Source of the DNA: DATAQC01 sp051005135 | GTDB lineage: Bacteria; Actinomycetota; Acidimicrobiia; Acidimicrobiales; AC-14 | Assembly: GCA_051005135.1 (NCBI GenBank) | Contig: JBPCJQ010000016.1 | Coordinates: 1-5,853, forward strand | Direction: 5' to 3' | DNA length: 5,853 bases | Shown here: positions 1 to 4,659 of the stretch, piece after piece | Layout: each line of letters opens with the position of its first letter | How positions within the stretch are numbered: position 1 is the stretch's first letter | Notes under the pieces: model-generated | Databases searched by the model: none | What the model saw: the letters and a program-made list of their open reading frames with translations, nothing else | Told to the model about the DNA's origin: nothing | Program-made: the position numbers and the translations under genes

Positions 1-10
1 GGCCCAGCTC

Positions 11-202
11 CTAGCCGGCTTCTGTGTAGGTGCTGGCGAGGTACCGGTCGACGTCGTCCTCGCGGACCCGGTAGGACTTGCCCACCCGGACGGCCGCCAG
101 CTGGCCGCCCTTGATCAGGCGGTAGACTGTCCTGGTGGAGACCCGGAGGAGCCCAGCCACCTCAGCCGCGGTCAGAAACCGCGCGCGCGCATCGGACTGC
201 AC
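11..202 (-). CDS. Small excisionase-type helix-turn-helix DNA-binding protein
   Basis: A 63-residue protein made almost entirely of one winged helix-turn-helix of the excisionase/MerR-like type (the family named 'excisionase family DNA-binding domain'). FLTAAEVAGLLRVSTRTVYR at about residues 9-28 is the helix-turn-helix. RVGKSYRVREDDVDRYL at about 38-54 is the wing and last helix. I chose GTG at 200-202 because GAGGGGGG lies 7 nt upstream; the longer reading from TTG at 230-232 adds ten residues and has no ribosome binding site. It follows proC in the same direction. From memory, mycobacteria have the same order (proC Rv0500, then Rv0500A of this type), which suggests a conserved housekeeping or developmental regulator rather than a phage excisionase; nothing phage-like is nearby. 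In mycobacteria a tiny basic ribosomal-type protein gene follows, but only 10 nt remain here to look for it. The target DNA is unknown. Confidence 0.85.
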   Translation of the reverse strand: MQSDARARFLTAAEVAGLLRVSTRTVYRLIKGGQLAAVRVGKSYRVREDDVDRYLASTYTEAG

Positions 203-209
203 CAGAATT

Positions 210-217
210 CCCCCCTC
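210..217 (-). promoter_or_regulatory. Ribosome binding site that decides the HTH start
   Basis: On the minus strand this reads GAGGGGGG, 7 nt before the GTG at 200-202. It favours that start over the upstream TTG at 230-232. Its first four bases form the base of the inverted repeat at 214-263, so access to it could depend on RNA folding. Confidence 0.6.
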
Positions 218-263
218 TTCGCTCTTCGGCAATGTATTCGGTGCAAGTGCCGAGCGAAAGAGG
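214..263 (-). promoter_or_regulatory. Imperfect inverted repeat between proC and the HTH gene
   Basis: The arms are 214-231 and 248-263. Pairing by eye: CCTC (214-217) with GAGG (260-263), TTCGCTC (218-224) with GAGCGAA (252-258), and GGCA (228-231) with TGCC (248-251). That is 15 base pairs with a 1-nt bulge (259), a 3-nt bulge (225-227) and a 16-nt loop. On the minus-strand transcript it lies after the proC stop and overlaps the start of the HTH gene's ribosome binding site. It could be a partial terminator, a translation-control hairpin or an operator for the dyad-binding protein next door. No U-tract follows, so a classical terminator is less likely. Confidence 0.5.
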
Positions 264-268
264 GAGGT

Positions 269-1066
269 TCAACCAGAGCGGCCCAGCTGGCGGGAACGCT
301 CGGTGGCAGCGCTGACTGCCTCCAGCAGGGCGCTGCGAACGGCGGAGGCTTCGAGGGCGCGGAGGCCGGCGGCAGTTGTGCCCCCGGGCGAGGTGACGGC
401 GGCGCGCAGCTCCTCGGCGCCCTGCCCTGATTCGGCCAGGAGCCGCGCTGAGCCCAACACCGTCTGGGTGGCCAAGGCCCGGCTCACCTCGCGGGGCAGG
501 CCGTTGAGCACCCCGGCCTCGATGAGCGCCTCCACGACAAGGAAGACGTATGCCGGCCCCGAGCCCGACAGCCCTGTCACCGCGTCGAGAAGGGGTTCGT
601 CCACCCTCACCACCAGCCCCACCGCGGCGAGGATGCTGTCTGCCCAGGCCAGGTCGTCGTCGGTGGCTGTCGAGCCTGCGGCAATGGCTGCCGCCCCACA
701 ACCCACCAGGGCCGGGGTGTTGGGCATGGCCCTCACCACAGCCACGTCGTCGCCCAGCGCCTCTTCCAGCCGGGCCAGGGGAACCCCGGCGGCGATGGAC
801 ACCACCCGGGGCACCCTGGCCCCAGCCAACGCTGCGCACGCCTCCTTCACATCCGCGGATTTCACTGCCAGGACGGCACCGCGGGCGGCCTGTACCTCGC
901 CGGTCACCATCAATCCGGGGTGGCGGTCGCCAAGCTCTCGGCGCCTTTGGATGACCGGCTCCACCACACCGATCTCCGACGGTTGCGCCCACTGCCTGGC
1001 GAGCAGCCCGCCGACCAAGGCGCCGCCCATCTTGCCGCCCCCGACGACGAGCAGGCGGAGAGTCAT
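269..1066 (-). CDS. proC: Pyrroline-5-carboxylate reductase
   Basis: The 265-residue enzyme reduces 1-pyrroline-5-carboxylate to L-proline with NAD(P)H, the last step of proline synthesis, in the cytoplasm. The length is normal for the family. The N-terminal Rossmann fold has GGGKMGGAL at 9-17. The conserved MPNTPALVGCG loop is at 114-124, and the C-terminal dimerisation domain carries the family signature GLSGSGPAYV at 165-174 followed by TSPGGTTAAGL at 225-235. Where most relatives have a proline after 'AVK' (residues 67-69) this protein has serine. The ATG at 1064-1066 gives the Rossmann strand its usual short lead (MTLRLLVVGGG). No clear Shine-Dalgarno is visible. The M23 peptidase gene ends 19 nt upstream in the same direction, so read-through and translational coupling are likely. 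Confidence 0.96.
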   Translation of the reverse strand: MTLRLLVVGGGKMGGALVGGLLARQWAQPSEIGVVEPVIQRRRELGDRHPGLMVTGEVQAARGAVLAVKSADVKEACAALAGARVPRVVSIAAGVPLARLEEALGDDVAVVRAMPNTPALVGCGAAAIAAGSTATDDDLAWADSILAAVGLVVRVDEPLLDAVTGLSGSGPAYVFLVVEALIEAGVLNGLPREVSRALATQTVLGSARLLAESGQGAEELRAAVTSPGGTTAAGLRALEASAVRSALLEAVSAATERSRQLGRSG

Positions 1067-1070
1067 CGGC

Positions 1071-1090
1071 GCAGGTTAGGGCAGGTTAGG
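1071..1090. repeat. Two 10-bp tandem copies at the peptidase stop codon
   Basis: GCAGGTTAGG occurs twice in direct succession (1071-1080 and 1081-1090), with a degenerate third piece, GGAGGTAG, directly after. The right copy contains the TAA stop of the M23 peptidase gene (1086-1088 on the minus strand), and the left copy repeats that TAA outside the reading frame end. The duplication accounts for about half of the 19-bp gap to proC. It is probably a simple slippage duplication. Confidence 0.7.
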
Positions 1091-2219
1091 GGAGGTAGTT
1101 CATCGGGTTCTGCGGGGTGCCGTTGACCCTGGTCTCGAAGTGGAGGTGGGGGCCGGTGCAGTGGCCGGAGCAGCCCACGTAGCCGATCACCTGGCCCTGG
1201 GCCACCGTCGCCCCGCCGCTCACCGCGAACTGGCTCTGATGGGCGTACACGGTGCTGAAACCACCTCCGTGGTCGATGATGGTGACCATCCCGTAACCGC
1301 TCTCGGAGACGGCCGAGATGACCACCCCCGCCTTGGCCGCCCGGATCGGTGCACCGTAGCCGGCCGCGATGTCGATGCCCGCGTGCAGAGCGCCCCACCG
1401 CATGCCGAACGGCGACGTCATGGGCCCGCTCGCGGGCCAGATGAGGCCGGAGCTCGAAGCTGCTCCCGTCGCTCCGATCACGGGGGCCGGGCCGACGCTG
1501 GGGGCCGCCGACTGGCGTGACCGGATCAGGTTCTCGATGGTGGCCTCGTCGCGGGCCAGGGCCTGCACCTCGGCGGTGTACTCGGCGATGCGGGCGTCGA
1601 GAGCGGACTTCAGGCGGGCCTGGTCGGTCCGGGCCTTCTGCAGGTCGGCCAAGCGAGCGGCGGCGGCCGCTCGGCGAGCATCAGCCTGGTCGCGCAGGCG
1701 GCCCAGGTCGGTCTGCTCGGCCTGCTCGTCCTGGCGGTTGGCCCGCAGTTGGCCCAACACGTCGGTATCGGTGGCGGCCACGTGGCTCAACAGGGTCTGG
1801 CGCCGGCTGGCTTCGTCGAGGGTGGTCGATCCGAGCATGCCGATCAGGGCGTCGCTGCCGGGGTGGACATAGGCCCGAACCGCCATGGCCGATGCCGCCG
1901 CTCGCAGGCGCGACATCTTCGACTCGGTGGCCGCCAGCCGGGCCTGGGCCGAGCCCACCGCCGCCTGGCTGGCACTGGCCGCCTGGCTGGCAGCATCGGC
2001 GCTGGAGGACTGGTCGGCGACGTTGGTGTCGAGATCGCGAAGGGCGGCCTCGAGTTGGGCGTCGTCGGCCTTCATGGTGTCGAGCTTGGCTGCCACCTCG
2101 GCTCTTTTGGCCTGGTCGGCAGAGCGACGCTGGTCGCCAGAATCGGCAAAGCCGGGGATGGCCCGGGCCATCACCAGAGCGAAGACGAGCGCGGCAGCCG
2201 GAAGTCGAGTCTTGATCAT
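1086..2219 (-). CDS. Secreted coiled-coil M23 family peptidase
   Basis: A 377-residue exported protein of the EnvC/PcsB-like layout: signal peptide, long coiled coil, then a C-terminal M23 (LytM) domain that cleaves peptidoglycan cross-bridges or activates another hydrolase. Residues 1-26 are a signal peptide (basic MIKTR, hydrophobic LPAAALVFALVMA, likely cleavage after GFA). About 30-240 is rich in Ala, Gln, Asp and Arg with heptad character. The M23 domain starts near SPFGMRWG (269). The zinc ligands appear intact: H279 and D283 in HAGID, and H360 in HLHFE; H358 and H327 (VYAH) fit the other catalytic positions. Cys350 and Cys354 could form a disulfide outside the cell. I chose ATG at 2217-2219 because it places the signal peptide at the N-terminus; a TTG reading from 2273 would bury it. 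No Shine-Dalgarno is seen. It probably acts in cell division or wall remodelling, which is inferred. Confidence 0.9.
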   Translation of the reverse strand: MIKTRLPAAALVFALVMARAIPGFADSGDQRRSADQAKRAEVAAKLDTMKADDAQLEAALRDLDTNVADQSSSADAASQAASASQAAVGSAQARLAATESKMSRLRAAASAMAVRAYVHPGSDALIGMLGSTTLDEASRRQTLLSHVAATDTDVLGQLRANRQDEQAEQTDLGRLRDQADARRAAAAARLADLQKARTDQARLKSALDARIAEYTAEVQALARDEATIENLIRSRQSAAPSVGPAPVIGATGAASSSGLIWPASGPMTSPFGMRWGALHAGIDIAAGYGAPIRAAKAGVVISAVSESGYGMVTIIDHGGGFSTVYAHQSQFAVSGGATVAQGQVIGYVGCSGHCTGPHLHFETRVNGTPQNPMNYLP

Positions 2220-2226
2220 GCAGGGG

Positions 2227-2269
2227 GGCCCATGGGCCAGCCGCCACCGTGGCTGGCCACCAAGTGGCC
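2227..2269 (-). promoter_or_regulatory. Overlapping hairpins next to the peptidase start
   Basis: Three inverted repeats share bases. GGCCCATGGGCC at 2227-2238 is a perfect 12-bp palindrome. CCAGCC (2237-2242) pairs with GGCTGG (2251-2256). GGCCAC (2255-2260) pairs with GTGGCC (2264-2269) around a 3-nt loop. Because they overlap at 2237-2238 and 2255-2256 they cannot all form fully at once. The nearest ends 7 nt from the ATG at 2217-2219, where no ordinary ribosome binding site is visible. Translation control is possible; chance in GC-rich DNA is the alternative. Confidence 0.35.
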
Positions 2270-2323
2270 GCAACGCTACCCACGGGCGTCATGCGTGCGC
2301 AAGCTTGGGCTCGAGACAAGGGT

Positions 2324-2389
2324 GGCCCGAGGAACCTCCCGGCACGGTCGCACTTCCCCGAACGACCGCTCCGTTCCGCCCCTCGGGCC
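2324..2389 (-). promoter_or_regulatory. Candidate structured RNA in the peptidase leader
   Basis: A perfect 8-bp outer stem (GGCCCGAG 2324-2331 with CTCGGGCC 2382-2389) continues through GAAC (2332-2335) with GTTC (2373-2376), leaving a 5-nt bulge on one side (2377-2381). An inner 6-bp stem CGGTCG (2345-2350) with CGACCG (2363-2368) closes a 12-nt loop. In the minus-strand transcript it lies about 84 nt past the glycosyltransferase stop and about 100 nt before the peptidase ATG. It matches no riboswitch class I know, and the conserved blocks of the ydaO cyclic-di-AMP switch often seen upstream of actinobacterial wall hydrolases are absent. It could also serve as an unusual terminator. Confidence 0.4.
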
Positions 2390-2472
2390 AAGAACAACCT
2401 TAGTCAGCCCGAGCACGGGATGCAAGCAAATGGGCCGATATATCTCAGGGCGCGCCAGAGGACGTGGGCAGC

Positions 2473-3684
2473 TTAGTGGCACTCAACCAGCTCACGGGCG
2501 GTGAGATCTACGTAGAGGCGGCGCAGCCGGGCGGCGGTGATCGACCAGCTGTAGCGCCGAGCCCGTCGCACGGCCGCTTCTCCCATGCGGGCGGCCAGGT
2601 CGGGATCGGCGAGGAGGCGAAAGACGCAGGCTGCGAACCCGTCGCCGTGTCGGGCCTCCACCAGGAAGCCGGTGGTGCCTTGGTCGACCAGGGTCTGCAG
2701 GCCGCCGACGGCGGCGGCCACGACGGGCGTACCGCAGGCTGCCGCCTCCAGGGCAACCAGCCCGAAGGACTCCGAGCGGCTGGGGACCAGGCATACGTCG
2801 GCAGCCTGGTACCAGGTGGCCAGCTCGGCGTGAGGCCGGGGGGCCACGAACCGCACCGACGCCCCCGCGCCCAGCGATGCCACCAGCCGGCCCAGGCGGG
2901 CACGTTCGTGCTCGCCGTCGGGACCGGAGGGACCGCCGACGACGACCAAAGTCACCGCCGGCCCTAGCCGTGCCGCCGCTTCGATGGCGACATCGACGCC
3001 CTTCAGAGGTTGGATGCGCCCCACGAACAACAGCATCGGCCCGTTGCCCAGACCCAGGGCGGCGCGGGCAGCGGCGCGGTTCCCCGGTGCGAACTGCTCG
3101 TGGTCGACGCCCGGAGGCACCACCTCGACCCGTTCTGGCCGGGCACCGTACAGGCGTTGCAACTGGGTGGCCTCGTCGTCGGAGGAGGCAAGGATGGCAT
3201 CCGAGCACCCAATCACCTCGGTCTCGGCCACCGCCCGCGCCTCGCTCTCGTCGACGGCGGCCGCAGCCTTGACACGGGCCAGAGTGTGGAAAGTCGAGAC
3301 CAGGGGCAGCCCCAGCTCATGCTTGAGGGCGTGGCCTGCTATCCCCGAGAGCCAGTAGTTGGCATGGATGAGGTCGGGCTGGCCAGCGGTCACCATCTTG
3401 GCCAGCACGCCCTCGGTGAATGTACCCACCAGTGAGGGCATGGCTTCGGTGGGAACTGGTGCCAGCGGCCCGGCCACCACGTGGTGCACCCGGAAGCCGG
3501 GCTCCACCGCCACGACCGGCGCCAGTCCACGTCGCCATGACCGCGTGTAGACGTCACAGTCGACACCAGCGCGCCCCAGAGCCGACGCCAGGGACCGCAC
3601 GTAGACGTTCATGCCCCCGCCATCGCCGGCTCCCGGCTGGGCGAGGGGCGAGGTGTGCAGCGAGAGGACGGCCAGCCGGCGCAC
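2473..3684 (-). CDS. GT4 glycosyltransferase, MshA-like
   Basis: A 403-residue GT-B retaining glycosyltransferase of family GT4. The N-terminus (HTSPLAQPGAGDGGGMNVYV, 10-29) is the hallmark of MshA, which joins UDP-GlcNAc to 1D-myo-inositol 3-phosphate in the first step of mycothiol synthesis. Other MshA-type blocks are HANYWLSG (107-114), FHTLARVK (132-139), SEAR (147-150), VGRIQPLKG (221-229, with Arg223 and Lys228), GGPSG (250-254) and SESFGLVALE (304-313), which supplies the EX7E pair Glu305 and Glu313. It is somewhat shorter than typical MshA, and the lysine that contacts the inositol phosphate in Corynebacterium MshA (residue 78, from memory) is not seen: the aligned segment reads AGPLAPVPTEAMP. 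It may therefore be MshA with an altered pocket or a related transferase. The start is GTG at 3682-3684, fixed by the Rossmann strand and the sodX stop 30 bp upstream. The ribosome binding site is weak. Confidence 0.9.
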   Translation of the reverse strand: MRRLAVLSLHTSPLAQPGAGDGGGMNVYVRSLASALGRAGVDCDVYTRSWRRGLAPVVAVEPGFRVHHVVAGPLAPVPTEAMPSLVGTFTEGVLAKMVTAGQPDLIHANYWLSGIAGHALKHELGLPLVSTFHTLARVKAAAAVDESEARAVAETEVIGCSDAILASSDDEATQLQRLYGARPERVEVVPPGVDHEQFAPGNRAAARAALGLGNGPMLLFVGRIQPLKGVDVAIEAAARLGPAVTLVVVGGPSGPDGEHERARLGRLVASLGAGASVRFVAPRPHAELATWYQAADVCLVPSRSESFGLVALEAAACGTPVVAAAVGGLQTLVDQGTTGFLVEARHGDGFAACVFRLLADPDLAARMGEAAVRRARRYSWSITAARLRRLYVDLTARELVECH

Positions 3685-3714
3685 GACCTGGCAACCCTAA
3701 CGGTTGTCCAGGCT

Positions 3715-4152
3715 CTACGGGCGCAACGGCAGGTCGCCCCTTCGGTCAGGCGGGTGGTAGCGGTAGAGGACCCGCCCCCGAAAGGCCTGGGGGGCGACGG
3801 GGCCGAACGTTCGGCTGTCGGAGCTGGCCGCGGGGTTGTCGCCCACCACGGTGAGGCCGTCCCCCGTCACCGCGGCCAGGCGCTTGACGACGGTGCGCTG
3901 CTCCTGCCGGCCTGCGTGGCCCGAACGCAGTGGCCGGCCTGCGTGACCCGAACGCATTGACCGGGGATCCACTACTGCGACCAGGTCGCCGGGGCGCAGC
4001 GGTCGGTCGGGCCCACGCCAGAGAACCAGGCGGTCACCGGGCTCGAGGGTGGGCCTCATGCTGTGGCCGACCACCTCCACGCGCTGCAGCCTCCGGGCCA
4101 CAACGACGCCGACCAAGACCAGGGCTACCGACGACCAAGGCCATCTGGTCAT
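3715..4152 (-). CDS. sodX: Nickel-type superoxide dismutase maturation protease
   Basis: A 145-residue S26 (signal-peptidase I-like) serine protease. SodX-type proteases sit beside sodN and remove the SodN leader so that the N-terminal histidine can bind nickel. Residues 7-19 form a short hydrophobic anchor. The catalytic Ser31 is in GHSMRPTLEPGD (29-40), and the catalytic Lys90 is in TVVKRL (87-92). The box GDNPAASSDSRTFGPV (104-119) is the family's conserved C-terminal motif. Between GDLVAVVDPR and the lysine strand, residues 66-82 encode two RSGHAGR units that come from a DNA repeat (3906-3956); they should sit in a surface loop, so activity is probably kept. I chose ATG at 4150-4152 because it matches the usual SodX length; an upstream ATG at 4216-4218 would overlap the first bases of sodN. 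It is divergent from sodN and 30 bp upstream of the glycosyltransferase gene in the same direction. Confidence 0.92.
   Translation of the reverse strand: MTRWPWSSVALVLVGVVVARRLQRVEVVGHSMRPTLEPGDRLVLWRGPDRPLRPGDLVAVVDPRSMRSGHAGRPLRSGHAGRQEQRTVVKRLAAVTGDGLTVVGDNPAASSDSRTFGPVAPQAFRGRVLYRYHPPDRRGDLPLRP
3906..3956. repeat. Palindromic 27-bp-period tandem repeat, copy in sodX
   Basis: Two units, 3907-3929 and 3934-3956, are separated by 4 nt (period 27) and differ at one base (G or A at 3918/3945). Each unit is a small hairpin: on the minus strand TGCGT, seven bases, ACGCA, then GGCCGG. Adjacent units can also pair (ACGCAG with CTGCGT). On the minus strand it encodes residues 66-82 of SodX, with RSGHAGR twice. 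The same sequence, inverted, is found at 5479-5528. Confidence 0.9.
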
Positions 4153-4178
4153 TGCCGAACGCGAGGACTGGGTAGTGT
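4152..4178 (+). promoter_or_regulatory. Possible sodN promoter
   Basis: TTGCCG (4152-4157) and TAGTGT (4173-4178), 15 nt apart, resemble an actinobacterial -35/-10 pair. The -10 box lies 38 nt before the sodN ATG, leaving a short leader with a good ribosome binding site. The spacing is shorter than ideal, and the -35 overlaps the sodX start codon. No clear nickel-regulator (Nur) dyad could be picked out by eye. Confidence 0.3.
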
Positions 4179-4203
4179 GCGAGGAGGACCACGAACAAGA
4201 GAG

Positions 4204-4209
4204 AAGGAG
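4204..4209 (+). promoter_or_regulatory. sodN ribosome binding site
   Basis: AAGGAG, 7 nt before the ATG at 4217-4219. It fixes the sodN start and rules out the frame's upstream extension to 4049, which would run across the sodX start. Confidence 0.8.
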
Positions 4210-4216
4210 CACAGAC

Positions 4217-4636
4217 ATGCCCATTCTCACCGGCCTGACCGCCTTCTTCGACCGCATCCGGCCGCCCGAGCTCGTCCACGCCCACTGCGACTTGCCGTGC
4301 GGCGTCTACGACCCGGCCCAGGCTCGTATCGAAGCCCAGTCCGTGAAGGGCTGCCAAGAGAAGTTCCAGGCGTCCGACGACGAAGTTTTCCGCCAGCGAG
4401 CCGTGTTCATCAAAGAGGAGCGGGCCGACCTGGTCAAGCACCACCTCTGGGTGCTGTGGACCGACTACTTCAAGCCCGAGCACCTGGAGAAGTACCCCCA
4501 GCTCCACCAGCTGTTCTGGGACGCCACCAAGGCGGCCGGAGCGGCCAAGAAATCCGAGGATCCGGCGACTGGCGATAAGCTGCTCGGGCTCATAGAAGAG
4601 GTCGACAAGATCTTCTGGGAGACCAAGAAGGCTTAG
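4217..4636 (+). CDS. sodN: Nickel superoxide dismutase
   Basis: A 139-residue precursor of Ni-SOD, which converts superoxide to hydrogen peroxide and oxygen in the cytoplasm as a homohexamer of four-helix bundles. The nickel hook HCDLPCGVYDP occupies residues 23-33. After cleavage before His23, His23 (its amine and side chain), Cys24 and Cys28 bind nickel, and Asp25 and Tyr31 complete the active site. The leader is 22 residues (MPILTGLTAFFDRIRPPELV then HA), longer than the 14-residue Streptomyces leader I recall. The mature part is 117 residues, the same as the Streptomyces enzyme, and ends with the typical DKIFWETKKA. One further cysteine, Cys46, lies outside the hook. The start is set by AAGGAG 7 nt upstream. 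The gene is divergent from sodX (64 bp between starts) and convergent with the CdsA-like gene. In Streptomyces sodN expression depends on nickel; the sequence here neither shows nor excludes that. Confidence 0.97.
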   Translation: MPILTGLTAFFDRIRPPELVHAHCDLPCGVYDPAQARIEAQSVKGCQEKFQASDDEVFRQRAVFIKEERADLVKHHLWVLWTDYFKPEHLEKYPQLHQLFWDATKAAGAAKKSEDPATGDKLLGLIEEVDKIFWETKKA

Positions 4637-4637
4637 C

Positions 4638-4659
4638 AGCCCGCCCTTCGGGCGGGGCT
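4638..4659. terminator. Shared hairpin between convergent genes
   Basis: CCCGCCC (4640-4646) pairs with GGGCGGG (4650-4656) around a TTC loop; AG (4638-4639) and CT (4658-4659) extend it past a one-base bulge. It fills the 23 bp between the sodN stop (4634-4636) and the CdsA-like stop (4660-4662). It has no U-tract on either strand, as is common in high-GC actinobacteria, and could stop transcription from both sides. Confidence 0.65.

Larger units (their letters stand above)
2220..2472 (-). other. Gene-free gap between glycosyltransferase and peptidase genes
   Basis: No credible gene lies here on either strand. Read on the minus strand it contains, in order: the region after the glycosyltransferase stop with 8-bp palindromes at 2449-2456 (GGCGCGCC) and 2437-2444 (GATATATC); a strong bulged stem-loop at 2324-2389; and a cluster of overlapping short hairpins at 2227-2269 ending just before the peptidase ATG. 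I could not find a convincing -35/-10 pair. The most economical reading is the 5' leader of the peptidase gene plus whatever ends glycosyltransferase transcription. Confidence 0.6.

Noticed and set aside
11..202. Phage or integrative-element excisionase
   Set aside because: Despite the family name there is no integrase, attachment site or other mobile gene, and the position beside proC matches a conserved chromosomal arrangement.
135..1079. A 314-codon open frame on the plus strand
   Set aside because: It lies opposite the HTH gene and proC. Its translation is Ala/Ser/Arg/Pro/Thr-rich with no domain, as expected for the antisense of a high-GC gene.
2220..2472. ydaO (cyclic di-AMP) riboswitch upstream of a wall hydrolase
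   Set aside because: I looked for the conserved blocks, such as GGGTGAATC and CCGAACCCGTCAGC, and did not find them. The stem-loops seen do not follow that architecture.
2464..2967. A 167-codon plus-strand open frame
   Set aside because: It is antisense to the conserved C-terminal half of the glycosyltransferase and has no recognisable motif.
3692..3706. Small hairpin CAACC-CTAAC-GGTTG between sodX and the glycosyltransferase gene
   Set aside because: Only 5 bp with a 5-nt loop and no U-tract; too weak to call a terminator or regulator.
3906..3956. CRISPR array
   Set aside because: The units are 23 bp with only 4-bp, nearly constant spacers, they lie within a coding frame, and no cas gene is present.
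4153..4257. Longer sodX start at 4257 or 4218
   Set aside because: These would overlap the beginning of sodN and add a Ser/Cys-rich stretch not expected in SodX; the ATG at 4150-4152 gives the usual length with the hydrophobic anchor at the N-terminus.
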